A stretch of 64,000 bases of DNA. Origin: Zizania palustris. Its lineage: Eukaryota; Streptophyta; Magnoliopsida; Poales; Poaceae. Below the pieces are notes generated by a model that ran no database searches, was not told the DNA's origin, and saw nothing but the letters and a program-made list of their open reading frames with translations. Location of the stretch: assembly GCA_019279435.1 (NCBI GenBank), contig JAAALK010000871.1, positions 62,001 to 126,000 on the forward strand. The letters run 5' to 3'. The first letter of the stretch is position 1. Every line of letters begins with the position of its first letter. The position numbers were made by a program, and so were the translations under genes. Positions 43,582 through 55,298 of the stretch are shown in pieces.

Positions 43582-46500
43582 ATGCCAGCACCTGCCGCCG
43601 GGAGTGCGCCCTGGCCATCCTTCTCCAACCCATGGACGGGGCGCATTTCCATGTGGCCGGGACAGTTCACTCCTCGGCCTCCTACTCCGCCTGCGGCCAT
43701 GCTCACCGGGTGGCCGGTCCCGCCTGCTCCTTCGGCGTGGGGCCCGTGGTCCGGTGGGTGGGATCAGACGGCCCTCGCGCAGTCATTCAACACCATGGCG
43801 TTGACTCCGCCGGCCACTACGGACTGGGTGGCCGACTCGGGTGCTTCCTTCCACACCACTCCCCATGATGGTATTATCTCCACTCACAGGCCCCCCAACC
43901 CATCTCAACCTTCTTCCATCATGGTTGGGAATGGCTCCTGTCTTCCGGTCACCTCCGTGGGTGATGCGACTCCTTGTGGGTCTTTTCGCCTACAAAACAT
44001 TCTTGTCGCTCCTGACATTGTTCATAACCTACTTTCCATTCGTCAATTCACCACTGATAATTCTTGTTCTGTTGAATTTGACTCTTGTGGTTTAACTGTG
44101 AAGGATATGGCCACCCGGCGTCCTCTTCTCCGCTGTGATAGCACCGGACCCCTCTACACGCTTCGTCTTCCACCTTCCGCTGCTCCACCTTCGTCCGCCC
44201 TTGCCACCACAGCGTCTTCCACACTCTGGCACCGCCGGCTTGGTCATCCCGGTGTCGACATTTTGGCTCAGCTTTGTCGTAGCTCCTCTATTCCTTGTAC
44301 TAGGGCCACTAGTGAGCACGTTTGTCATGCGTGTCAATTAGGTCATCATGTTCGCCTACCTTTTTCTATTTCTTCCTCGCATGCTGTACATGCGTTTGAC
44401 CTTATTCACTGTGACTTGTGGACCTCTCCAATCATGAGTATTTCTGGTTATAAATATTATCTGGTTGTTCTTGATGATTTTTCTCACTACTCATGGACGT
44501 TTCCCTTGCGGTCCAAGTCGGATGCCTTCCCCACGCTCACTCACTTCTTTGCTTGGGTCTCTACTCAGTTTGGGCTTACTATCAAGGCTGTCCAATGTGA
44601 TAATGGTCGTGAGTTTGACAACTCTGCTTCCCGGGCTTTCTTCCTCTCGAAGGGAGTCCAGTTGCGCATGTCCTGCCCCTATACCTCCCCTCAGAATGGC
44701 AAGGCTGAGCGCATGATTCGTACCACTAACAATGTTATGCGCTCCATGCTCTTTCAGGCTTCGGTTCCCGCTCGCTTCTGGGCTGAGAGTCTCCTTACTG
44801 CCACCTATGTGCTCAACCGCCTGCCTTCTAAGGCCACGAGCGCTCCCACCCCTCACCATGCCTTGTTCGGTACCCCACCTTCCTACACTCACCTTCGTGT
44901 TTTCGGGTGTGCTTGCTATCCCAACACTTCTGCCACTGCTCCTCATAAGCTTGCGCCCCGCTCGACCCTGTGTGTGTTTCTTGGCTACTCCCCCGATCAT
45001 AAGGGTACCGTTGCTTTGACCTCTCCTCTCGTCGTGTTCTTATCTCACGACATGTCATCTTCGCTGAGTCTGTCTTTCCTTTCTCCGTTGACTCCACACC
45101 CACCACCAGCCTTGAGTTGGACTCCCTGTTTTCTACTGACCCGGTGGTTCAGCCACCTTTGTCTTCTGCAGGTACTTCACCGACTGCTCCGGTGGCTCTC
45201 CCGCCTGCTGGCGAGCCGTGTGTGGCAGCGGAGCTGCCCGCCGTGCCGCCCGCGGCCCCTGTGCCCCCGGCTGTGCCACGTGCGGCCACTCCTCCCCAGC
45301 CGGTGTGGCCCTCCGTGCCATGCGCGGCCCCGCCGTCCTCGTCCGTGCAGCCCGCGGCCCCGTCCCTGTCGCCTCCCGTGCCCGGGGTTGGCCCGCTGTT
45401 GCCGTCGGCGTCGTGTTCCGCCCCGGACGAGGCCCCGGCCGTACCCCGTGCCCCCGCGACACCTGCTGCGCCACGCGCGGCCCCGACATCTTCTTCCCGC
45501 GACGCCGACCCTGTTCGGGTTTACCAGCGCCGTCCGACGGTGGCTGCACCGGCCTGCTCTCGCGCCGAGCCGCCGGTGTACCACCCGCCCCTCCTCCACC
45601 GCGATCCCCGCCACACTCACCCGATGGTGACTCGGCGGGCTGCGGGGGTCCTCCGTCCAGTTGACCGCCTGGTCCTCTCCGCCACTACGGAGCCGCCAGT
45701 CTCTCCCGTTCCCTCCACTGTTCGTGGCGCCCTGGCGGATCCTCACTGGCGCCACGCGATGGAGGAAGAATATGCGGCCCTGTTGGCCAATCAGACCTGG
45801 GACCTGGTGCCTCGCCCCTTTGGCTGCAATGTGGTCACCGGCAAGTGGATTTGGACACATAAACGCAAGGCAGATGGCTCGCTGGATCGCTACAAGGCTC
45901 GCTGGGTCCTCCGGGGTTTCACCCAGCGCCCTGGAGTTGACTATGATGAGACCTTCAACCCGGTGGTGAAGCCTGCTACTGTCCGGACCGTGCTCTCCCT
46001 GGCTCTTTCGAGGTCCTGGCCAATTCACCAGCTCGATGTGAAGAATGCCTTCCTCCATGGCACCCTGACGGAGACTGTCTACTGCAGCCAGCCTGCGGGT
46101 TTTGTGGATCCCGTTCACCCTGAGCGTGTTTGCCGGCTCAACAAGTCTCTGTATGGTCTGAAGCAGGCTCCTCGGGCTTGGTACAGTCGGTTCGCCTCCT
46201 TCCTGGTGTCTGTGGGGTTCAGCGAAGCCAAGAGTGACACTTCTTTGTTTGTCCTCCACCGCGGTGCTGACTCAGCCTACTTGCTGCTTTATGTGGATGA
46301 CATTATTCTTACTGCGTCCAGCCAATCTCTCCTTCAGCGGATTGTCTCCTCGTTGCAGCAGGAGTTTGCCATGAAGGACCTTGGTGTCCTCCATCACTTC
46401 TTGGGAGTGACAGTGGACCACCGCCCTGATGGCCTCCTTCTTCACCAGCGCCAGTACGCCTTGGATGTCCTTCAACGCGCAGGGATGACTGACTGCAAGC

Positions 46501-47258
46501 CCTGTGCCACTCCCGTCGATGCTCAGTCCAAGATTTCCGGTACAAAAGGCACACCAGTGGATGATCCCACTGCCTACCGAAGCATTGCTGGCGCCCTTCA
46601 GTACCTCACTTTCACTCGGCCGGATATCTCCTATGCGGTGCAGCAGGTGTGCCTTCACATGCACGACCCCAGGGAACCGCACCTTACCGCTATGAAGCGG
46701 ATTCTCCGCTATCTGCGCGGCTCCCTCGACTTTGGGCTTCACCTTCGGCGTTCTCCTGGTGCGGACCTCGTGGTTTACACTGACGCCGACTGGGCGGGCT
46801 GCCCAGACACGCGCCGCTCCACCTCCGGCTACGCCGTCTTCCTTGGTGGCAACCTCGTGTCTTGGTCATCCAAGCGGCAGCCGGTTGTCTCCCGCTCCAG
46901 TGCCGAGGCTGAGTACCGGGCGGTTGCCAATGGGGTGGCCGAGGCATCCTGGCTCCGGCAGCTACTCGAGGAACTCCATTGCCCTCTCGCCAGGAGTACG
47001 TTGGTCTACTGCGACAACGTCAGTGCCGTCTACCTCTCCACCAACCCCGTCCAGCACCAACGCACCAAGCATGTGGAAATTGACCTCCACTTTGTTCGTG
47101 ATCGTGTCGCCGTGGGAGCTGTCCGTGTTCTACATGTGCCTACCACCTCCCAGTTCGCCGACATCTTCACCAAAGGCTTGCCTTCCTCCACCTTCTCCGA
47201 GTTCCGTTCCAGTCTAAACATCCGCTGCGCCGGAGTTTCGACTGCGGGGGGGTGTTAG
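43582..47258 (+). pseudogene. Copia B protease-integrase-RT-RNase H, one frame break
   Basis: Protease motif WVADSGASFHTTP (about 43827); pre-integrase WHRRLGHPGVD (44230); integrase with HCDLW (44410), QCDNGREF (44593) and NGKAERM (44695). Reverse transcriptase: YKARWVLRGF (45889), LDVKNAFLHG (46035), LLYVDDIILTAS (46288). RNase H: YTDADWAGCPDTRRSTSG (46777). The frame breaks near 45006 in a GGG run. The stop codon TAG at 47256-47258 lies inside the first bases of the 3' LTR, so the LTR supplies the polyprotein end. Confidence 0.9.
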
Positions 47259-47371
47259 AGTGTGTGTGTGTGTGGGACTGGTGTGTGGGCCCCGGGTGGG
47301 CCCCTCCTGTAAGGCTCCTCTCTTTATCCTCCCTACCCAAGGGAGAGGAATCCATCTAGAACCTTCCTACA
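47253..47371 (+). repeat. 3' LTR of Copia B
   Basis: 119 bp, identical to the 5' LTR apart from one extra C. It is preceded by a G-rich polypurine-like run (GCGGGGGGG). Confidence 0.92.
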
Positions 47372-47465
47372 TGTTTGATAGCTGAGAGTGTAGCAGATTT
47401 CCTCTTTCATTCTCCGTATATATGTATGCACACACATGGCATTTATGCTGCTTATTACTCTGCAG

Positions 47466-48465
47466 GAGGCCAAAAAGACGATGGCAGTTCCAGGAAAGAT
47501 CAATATTACTCCAGTGGAGGAAAAAATGGTCGAAGAAGAATCTGTGATTTATGCTAATAAGTTGGTAAGGAATACCGATACAGAGACAAATTAAGAACAG
47601 ACTGCGTTTTGAGTTCTAATCTCACATAGGTAAATATTTTTACTGTTGACTTGTAGGAAGCTAAAAATGCATTCAAGCATTGCTTGAATCATCAAATGTT
47701 GAGTCCGATTGGACATGGGATCAGGTATGTAACTTCACTGGAATCAATCAGTTATTGAATTGCTTGATACTGATATAATATGTCCAGGCTATGAGGGTAA
47801 TCATAAACGATAAAAGGTATGGTGCTCTTAAAACTCTTGGAGAGAGAAAGCAAGCTTTTAATGAGGTCAGATTTCTTTCTTGTAAGAGCTAAATTCTGTC
47901 TTAGAAACAGCAGGAATTAAGTCTGCATTTGCATTGCTTTATGTTGTAGTTAATGGTTCATTGAAGCCAGGCTTGTTTGTTTTTGCAGTATCTAAACCAG
48001 AGAAAAAAGTTTGAAGTGGAAGAAAGACGTGTCAAACAGAGGAAAGCACGTGATGATTTTCTAACAATGCTAGAAGTAAGGATATCTCATAATTTCTCCC
48101 TTATTAGTTTTGACCAACTGATTTAGTGACATTTATTTTGTGTTGTGAGTTTCAGGAATGCAAGGAGCTGACATCATCAACAAGATGGAGGTTTATTACT
48201 AAGTTCAAGTTTCTGTTTGGACATAACCACCATAAAATTGTTCAATGCAATTTCATTTTTACCAACTATTAGAGTTTCAAGTTACTATTTAGTATTTGTG
48301 TTGTTTTTTTGGGAGCACTGGAGCATGCCTTATATTTGTTTGTGTTCAATGTTTCACAGCAAAGCAATAACTATTCTTGAGGATGATGAAAGGTTCAGTG
48401 CGGTTGAGCGGCCAAGGGAGCGTGAAGATTTATTTGAGAATTATCTTATAGAACTACAGAAGAAG
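47466..48465 (+). CDS. PRP40A: PRP40 exons 11-16: FF1 and FF2, 1-bp deletion in exon 12
   Basis: Exons: 47466-47564 (EAKKTMAVPGKINITPVEEK), 47657-47724, 47788-47865, 47989-48075, 48156-48190, 48360-48465. FF1 spans exons 12-14 and FF2 exons 14-16 (TRWS...AITILEDDERFSAVERPRER). Exon 12 is 68 bp, while its neighbours start and end in phase 0, so one base is missing. The natural place is after 47677, where GG is expected before CATTGCTTGAATC. This is either a genuine disabling deletion in FF1 or a homopolymer error. Confidence 0.9.
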
Positions 48466-49808
48466 GTTCTGTCACATTGAAACTTTGCTTCCTTTTCATT
48501 CTAGTAGTTCTTTTTATTGGAATTGGTTTTGTCTGTTTGTAGAATAAGCTGTTGAGAAAAAAATATTTCTACAATTTGTGTTAGTTTAATGGGCTTACAT
48601 ATATCCCACAGATTTTTAGTATGGCCAATGAGAAAAGTAAAGATATTTGGAGATAATTATTTAGTTCATTTTACTTTGAGTCTAGTCATATATAGCTGAG
48701 TGGAGTAGTGGACCGTTTTTGGTGGAAATAGGCAAACTGGAGCATTGCCTCATGGTTTTGCTTGCATTTGATGGCTTGATGTAAACCTCTACTTCTTTAA
48801 TACAACACAATAAGCGCTCCATTTAGGATGTGCAGGTCCATCATAGGGTCAACATGGTGCAAGTTTTGGATTACTATATTACTCATTTTTTATTGTCGTT
48901 GTGATCATGAAGGACGTGAAGTTGTCAAGTGGAGGAGTTACTGTTTCCACGGGGAAATTAATTAGTTGCATTGGATTTGGTTGTTATCTTATTTAGTAAT
49001 CAGGTATAGGATATGTTATATAGTTTAGAGTGTTGTCTCTAGTATTTGAAGATTTAAATTGATTTATTAGATTCAGCTCTATATAAGCATGGCATTGCCA
49101 ACAGTCAATTGTCATCAAGCAAGAGATATCAAGTACTCTATTATTTCATCTCATAATTCTTGTTGGACTATGGATAAAATCCCCCACCTCTCCCACTATA
49201 ACGCCTAGGTTTTATGGTTGGGTTGGCTAGGTGAGGTGAGCTTAACATGGTATCAGAGCCAAGGTCCTGGGTTCGAATCCCCCTGGCCACGCATTTCCGC
49301 ATTTCCGCTGCGTGATTTCCCCTGCGCCTATCTAGTGTGCTGAGACCTGTTGCGGGCTACGCCGGGCCTCTAGAACCTGCTGCGGGCTACGCCGGGCTCG
49401 CACGCCGTAGGGGGAATGTTGGACTATGGATAAAAGCCCCCACCTCTCCCACTATAACGCCTAGGTTTTATGGTTGGGTTGGCTAGGTGGGGTGAGCTTA
49501 ACAATTCTTACTCCAAGTTGATGGTCTGCTCCTCATAAGATCCCTCTCCTTGGGCGATGCTGTGCCATTCTGTATGGTAGTTACCCAGAAACATAGGTTC
49601 ATTACACAATTCTGTTCCTTCAAACGAGGAAGATAGTTCATTTTTAGGATTGTGGAGTGTTGATGATACTAGGACAGATCTTATCCATAAACCAAATTTC
49701 TTGTTACCTGAATGGAGTTTTAGCTTTATATTTTGTGTACTCACAGAAATTATATTTCTTGCGTGACTTGACTATGTGGATCATGATCTAACAACCATCC
49801 TATTATAG
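48466..49808 (+). other. PRP40 intron 16 with second SMART-like element
   Basis: A 1.34-kb GT-AG intron, AT-rich, with a 343-bp LTR element at 49161-49503. No other feature is seen. Confidence 0.8.
49161..49503 (+). mobile_element. SMART-like mini LTR element, copy 2 (343 bp)
   Basis: LTRs 49161-49247 and 49417-49503 (87 bp each, two mismatches). Target duplications ATTCT lie at 49156-49160 and 49504-49508. Same primer site, polypurine tract, length and orientation as the copy at 32488-32830. Confidence 0.93.
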
Positions 49809-50581
49809 GAAAGAGCCAAGGCTGCTGAAGAAAACAAAAGGCACATAGCAGAATATAGAGCTTTTCTTGAATCATGCGATTTCATCAAGGTTATTTTCTT
49901 AAGTATTTACCATTTAGTTAATTAATATGCACACTACTTCATCAATGGGAAAATAATACCTTTTGATGTGCTGCAGGCAAATACCCAGTGGAGAAAAGTT
50001 CAAGACCGGCTTGAGGATGATGATCGCTGTTCCCGACTCGAAAAGATCGACCGTTTGGAGATTTTTCAAGTTAGTATTGTTTAGCTGTACAGTGTCTTTC
50101 GTCATTTTGTGCCTCAACTAGACATTTCTTGCTGTGCATTTCAGGAGTATATAAGGGATCTGGAGAAAGAAGAGGAAGAGCATAAGAGGATACAAAAGGT
50201 TTTATCCTCGCATACATAATCACTTCCAGAGTACTATTTTTTGTTCATATGGATGAAACATTAAGCTAGTTGATGCTTTTAGGAGCAACTAAGGAGGAAA
50301 GAGCGGAAACATCGTGATGAATTTCGCAAAATGTTGGAAGAACATGCCGCTGAAGGCTCACTTACTGCAAAAACTCGTTGGCGCGATTACTGTGTCCAGG
50401 TTATTGAAATGCACTTTTAACTAATAGGATAAAATGACGAAAAAATTCATTTCCTGATTATTTATGAATTATCAATTTACAGGTAAAAGATTCACATGTT
50501 TACTTGGCTGTAGCCTCAAACACAAGTGGTTCCATGCCAAAAGAGCTATTTGAAGATCTCATGGAGGAGCTAGAGAAACAG
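49809..50581 (+). CDS. PRP40A: PRP40 exons 17-21: FF3 and FF4
   Basis: Exons: 49809-49889, 49977-50069, 50145-50198, 50283-50399, 50483-50581, all in phase 0. FF3 reads EYRAFLESCDFIKA...TQWRKVQDRLEDDDRC. FF4 reads EFRKMLEEHAAEGSLTAKTR, then WRDYCVQVKDSHVYLAVAS. All are uninterrupted. Confidence 0.92.
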
Positions 50582-52682
50582 GTTGGTCAATGCACTATAG
50601 TCATCTCTATGCCAGGTTTGAGAATCATGCTGTCAATGTCAGATATTAGTCAACTACTGAGTAGAGATTAATAGGTTAATCAGGGATTAACTGAATTAAT
50701 CGGTCAACCGACTAATTGGTTGACCAAATAGTTAAATAATATATTAGAGTACTTCGTAACATATATTCTAAGAAATTTCTGCCCGCCTTTTTTATATTTT
50801 TTCTATTCATCTCTTATTTGCTCATCCGTGCTGTCTTTTCTATCTGACTGACCTGCTTCCTTTTCTCTCAATACTGCTGGCTATGCCTGTTTTTCTTCTC
50901 TCTATCCCATGCTGTCCTCTCTATTGCTGTCCATGTTATTCTCTCTCAGACTTTGCCTCTTCCTTCTCCCATTTTCTCCACGTGGCAACAAGCTTCAACG
51001 GCAGCATGGAGGCTCCAGCAAAGTGATGACGGTGCGAGCGCACTGCTCAGCACGGATCAGGTGGCGGCGGCGCGGATCTAGTGCCAGGCAGGCGGATCTG
51101 GCGGTGGCAGGCGGATCTAGCACCGTGCGGCGCAGATCTGGTGGTGGCGGCACAGATCCGGCGCTGGTCGAGCAGATCTGGCAGCGATGGGGCAGATCAA
51201 GCGGCGACAGTGCAGATCTGGCGCCGGTGGGGTGCGGATCAAACGTTGGTGGTGTGTGCGATTAATCGGTGGAGGGGCGATTTTTAATCGGTTTGACCAG
51301 CCGATTAATCATCCCTCTGATTAATGTGCTGATTATGCAGTAAATTAACTGCAGAGCCACCGAGCACCGATTAATAGGCTAATCGGCTGATTTTTTTCAT
51401 CACTGATTTGTGCCATGAAAAGCTATAATGAATAGCAGAGACTGGGACCTACTGCGGAGGCTATCCTACATCTAGGTCCTGTTGAAAGATGCTAATTCTA
51501 CTCATTCTCATGCTATATAAATACGGTATTAAAAAGTTTGGCTTTTACAATATTCCCATCCCATTACAATTGAATTAACATTTAAAACCTGAAAATTAGG
51601 TAATGAAAATGTTTTTAATTATAGTTAGTTTGTTAGAAGAAATAAAATGAAAATATGAAATTCAATATTTCAGTATTAAATCTTTGCAATCTGAGGCCAT
51701 TGGAAAACTGGATGTTAGCTTTCTCTATTTCTGCTATAGCCAGATGCTATTACCTCTATAACAGTCCCAGTTGTAACAGCATTATAGGCTTATAGTGCTC
51801 GTAGTCTAACCTTCCAAGGTCAAAAGCTGTTATATCTCCACCAGTATGAGGAGGTTTCCATATTCTATTGAAGATTTATGCATTTTGATATACTCTGCTA
51901 GTACTTACTGAAAAACTATGGAGCTAATCATGCAATTTATCATTGGAACTTAACATTTAAGTTGATTATTATTATGTACTCATTCCCTGGCACAAAGAAA
52001 TGCTGATGCTAGCTTACCTGGGTATCTATGGGATGCTGTAGAATGAACCTAAACCCCTTTTATGACTACACAATTACACAGATTTGGCCATTTGGCCTCT
52101 TTTGTCCATCCAATGGACCTTACATATAGGTATATATTTGGTTTTGTGAGAAAACATTTTGATGGTGAATTGGTGACACTATATTTTCTGTCAGCCTGTG
52201 GATTGAGATAAGATCTTCACAAATTTTCCTTGTTGCTTCACTGTTCCATTTGAGAATCATGCTGTCAATGTCAGATAAATGCAAATTCATCTGGTCACCT
52301 TGAACCAGCCTGCTTTTGTTTTCTCTGGTTTCCAGATCCTACCCTTGTCTCTTACACTCAGATAACCATGAAACTTATTTGTCTTTTGCAAGCAACATTT
52401 AGGATGCCCTTTGATTTGACAGTTGTACAAATATGAACTCTGATGTGAACCATGCTATGGAAAAAATATTTACATTTTATTGAAATGCCAATTAGATAAT
52501 TAATGGAAATCCACAGCTGGTCAATTTTTTTCGTTATTGGAAACTACCATGTTATGAAATCTGATCTGAACTGTGTATTGAAAACTATATATATATTTCT
52601 ACTGTAGTGGTCTTGAAAAACATTAATTCTGTTTTGCCATTTTTTTATGCAAACTAATGTTCCTGCTATCTTTTTATCTCAG
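50582..52682 (+). other. PRP40 intron 21 with a large insertion
   Basis: A 2.1-kb GT-AG intron. A 29-bp direct repeat (50617-50645 and 52249-52277) brackets 1.6 kb, part of which is hAT-like (50641-51405). The rest is AT-rich with no coding signal. Confidence 0.75.
50641..51405. mobile_element. Probable non-autonomous hAT-like element, left end unclear
   Basis: Subterminal zones contain repeated GATTAATCGG and TTAATCGG words (50665-50740 and 51240-51390) around a GC-rich core with AGATCTGGCG repeats (51060-51235). The right end TTTTTTTCATCACTG resembles hAT CACTG termini. No matching left end or 8-bp duplication was found. Confidence 0.5.
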
Positions 52683-53185
52683 TATCAAGATGACAAGGCC
52701 CGAATTAAAGAAGCAGTGAAGTCTGGAAAGGTACCTTTTCTTTTACAATCTTACTCCATGTGTATGTACCTGCAGAAATTAGTTCATCATGTGGCTGACA
52801 AGCTTCTTATTTTGTTTAGATTCCTATGACAACCTCTTGGACTTTGGAGGATTTCCAAACTGCTGTTATGGAGGATGATTCTTTTAAAGGCATAAAAAAT
52901 ACAAACATGAAGGTTTTGTTTTCTGCATTAAAATTTTGATCAATGTTTGATGAAGATAATGCTATAAATGTATATTATTGCTGCTTTTGTTGCTATAGTG
53001 ATTGCTGCATTCAGTTTTAGCAATATGATAAGAGTTTTTGTTGATACTGTTATTTATCTTTATTGGATCTGCTGCAGCTTATTTATGATGATCAAGTTGA
53101 AAGGCTCAGGGAAAAGGAGGTAAAGGAAACTAAGAAGCGCCAGCGACTCGGCGAAAATTTCTCAGATCTTTTGTACTCAATCAAG
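52683..53185 (+). CDS. PRP40A: PRP40 exons 22-24: FF5 and start of FF6
   Basis: Exons: 52683-52730 (YQDDKARIKEAVKSGK), 52820-52912 (IPMTTSWTLEDFQTAVMEDD), 53078-53185 (LIYDDQVERLREKEVKETKK), all phase 0 with AG acceptors. The last begins FF6 (NFSDLLYSIK). Confidence 0.92.
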
Positions 53186-53784
53186 GTTTGACACCCTCAC
53201 ACCCACTGTTTTTGTTGTTTGTCATGCCTGTTGAGTGTTGGTTATCTACTTGGAATTGTCCTGATATGCATATCAACAACAGCCCAGTAATTTTCAACAC
53301 AAAGTTAACACAGCAGCATAGAACAAAGCATGCCTAACTGTTTAGCATCTTATAAGACTTTTGTATGAGCTGCCAAGCATGATCCATAATCACTTTTATT
53401 CTTATACTAATGTTGCATGTAGTGCTCTTGTTTTGGTGAATCAATGTAGTGGTTTACATGTTAATTATATAGTGCCATTGCAATAAACTTTATATGGTAA
53501 ACTAGTTAGAAGTGTCTAGTTGAAAGATATCATGGAAAAATGGCTGCACGTAGGTACTCATGGTGTTGTGTGCAGATTAGTTAGAGATAAGATTGAATTA
53601 GTTAGATAAAGATAATAATTAGTAGATTAGATTGTTATTAGGAGATAAGGATAGCAGATTAGATTGTATTAGGATTATAAATATCCCATAAGGGTCATGG
53701 AATAAATCAAGCAGAAGGAATTATTTAGTTCCTCTCTTGCCCCTACCAATTTGGTATCAGAGCCTAGGTTTCGATGATCTGATC

Positions 53785-54410
53785 ATGACGACGACGATGT
53801 TCACCCCATCCATAGAATTGATGCAGGCCATCGCAGATTTGAAGTAGGTTGTCGCCAGTGTCTTGGCGTAGCTAGGTTTGGCTCCGGTGGCCTCCAGGTT
53901 GTCGAGTGTCCCCTACGAAGGTCAGGAGGGGAAGGATGACTCCACGGACGACGAGGAGGTCATGGACCCATAGGACAAGACTAGCAGGCAGCCCTCTACT
54001 TTGCTCCGCCGAGTCCCTCGGGTGGAGTGTCTAAAGGATGACGAGCCGCATGCCATCTGCCCCTTCTCCAACTCCACGGACGGTGGTGATGGGGCTGAAC
54101 CGATGCCTCAAGGGCTGCCTCTGCCCGCTGACGAAGATGGCGCCGAACCCAAGGAGGGTGAGGGCTATGTGGGCAGTGGTGACGGGGATTAGGAGGGAGA
54201 GGATAACGACGAAGACGCCACCCTCCCCACGACGAGAATGGCCACTGTCGCCATGGCCACCATGGCTGCACCACCGCTAGGCATGCGCAATGCCTTTAGG
54301 ACCCGCAGCAGACTCGCCCACGTTTACTGCGCTGTCACGAGAGGTGCGACCGAGGAGCCTGCGCCGCTCGGCTCGCGGGTGGCCGCAATGAGCCTGTGAA
54401 ATAGCCGCAC
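53785..54410 (+). pseudogene. Gag-like acidic frame of the chimeric element
   Basis: An ATG near 53786 opens MTTTMFTPSIELMQAIADLK, followed by a TAG. The frame then continues with an Asp/Glu/Gly-rich stretch interrupted by several TAG or TGA codons. Position after the primer site suggests the element's own gag-like product. I recognise no domain. Confidence 0.4.
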
Positions 54411-54745
54411 CATCTATGTGGGTATTGACTTGAAAATTCCTCCAAGGCCTCCTGGTTATGCTTTTGTTGAGTTTGAAGAGCCCCGTGATGCGAAAGATGC
54501 AATTTATGGCTGTGATGGATATGAATTTGATGACCACAGGTTACAGGTGGAATTAGCTCATGGTGGAAGAGGACCTTCTTTTGATCGGTCAAGCAGCTAT
54601 AGCTGTGCTGGACGCCATGGTGCCTCTAGACGTACTGATTACCGTGTTATGGTTACTAGATCACCTTCATCAGCATCATGGCAAGATCTCAAGGGTCATA
54701 TGAGGCATGCTAGTGATCTCTGTTTCTCTGATGTTTACCTTGAGG
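54410..54745 (+). pseudogene. Captured SR splicing-factor (SF2/ASF type) RRM fragment
   Basis: The frame reads RTIYVG, then directly IDLKIPPRPPGYAFVEFEE, LQVELAHGGRGPSFDRSS, TDYRVMV and SASWQDLKGHMR. This is the end of RRM1, the hinge and the start of the pseudo-RRM of plant SF2/ASF-type SR proteins. About 23 residues of RRM1 between TIYVG and IDLKIPP are missing. The sequence is intronless across the region, which points to capture through RNA. It ends by running into element sequence after FSDVYLEAG. It is a fragment and not a working SR gene. Confidence 0.82.
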
Positions 54746-54857
54746 CTGGAGACAACAATGACGCCGACCCCGGGGAGGATGACATCATGGAAGTTAGATT
54801 CTTCTTGTCCGGATTTTTAGCTTGATGACGAGCTGATTTCCGAGGGAGGGAGAGAAT

Positions 54858-55298
54858 GTTATGTCAGGGTGGGCCTGACATATGGCCGGCGCAAGCCCAA
54901 GGGCATGTGCCCAGCCCTAGCCCCTTGAGAGGCTGGCGCAAGCCCAAGGCTGCGCCAAGCCCTAGCCGGCCCTAACCCCTATGGTTAGGACTATTTCAGG
55001 ATTAGTTTATTCAGTTTATCTCTTTTGTTAGTTATCTTTATCTCCAAGTATTTAGCTGTTTGTTAGGGTTACAATTGACCTTGGTACTATATAAACCAAG
55101 GGGTTGGGGAGGCTAGCTCCTCAGATTAGTCTTGTTAGGAGTTGTTCCTGTTTCGGCCATGGAGCTAGACCTAGGCTCGCAGGCCCAAGACGGCGCCACC
55201 GTGTCGCCGGGGTTTGGGACCTCGGCCGGCTGTTTCCTATAAATATAATCTACGTCAAAGTATTCGTCCATACCTGTCCTCTCGTGCAACCGGTGACA
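54858..55298 (+). repeat. Foreign LTR-like segment inside the chimeric element
   Basis: This segment starts TGTTATGTCAGGG directly after a polypurine tract, contains the TATA-like CTATATAAACC near 55086, and ends GGTGACA at the base where the element's own 3' LTR begins. It therefore resembles the 3' LTR of a different retrotransposon that was incorporated. Confidence 0.5.

Larger units (their letters stand above)
41748..47371 (+). mobile_element. Copia element B (Ale/Hopscotch-like), 5624 bp
   Basis: Short LTRs of 118 and 119 bp (41748-41865 and 47253-47371) differ only by one C. Perfect target duplications TGTTT lie at 41743-41747 and 47372-47376. TGGTATCAGAGCC follows the 5' LTR at 41866. 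The short LTRs and RNase H end suit the Ale/Retrofit group (inference). No LTR substitutions are seen, so the insertion is young. It lies in an intron in the same orientation as the host gene. Confidence 0.95.
40312..47465 (+). other. PRP40 intron 10, 7.15 kb, transposon-filled
   Basis: A GT-AG intron holding a 451-bp non-autonomous hAT (40749-41199) and the Copia B element (41748-47371). The remaining sequence is AT-rich without other features. Confidence 0.85.

Noticed and set aside
45177..46259. 360-codon - strand open frame
   Set aside because: Antisense to Copia B pol; no independent motif.
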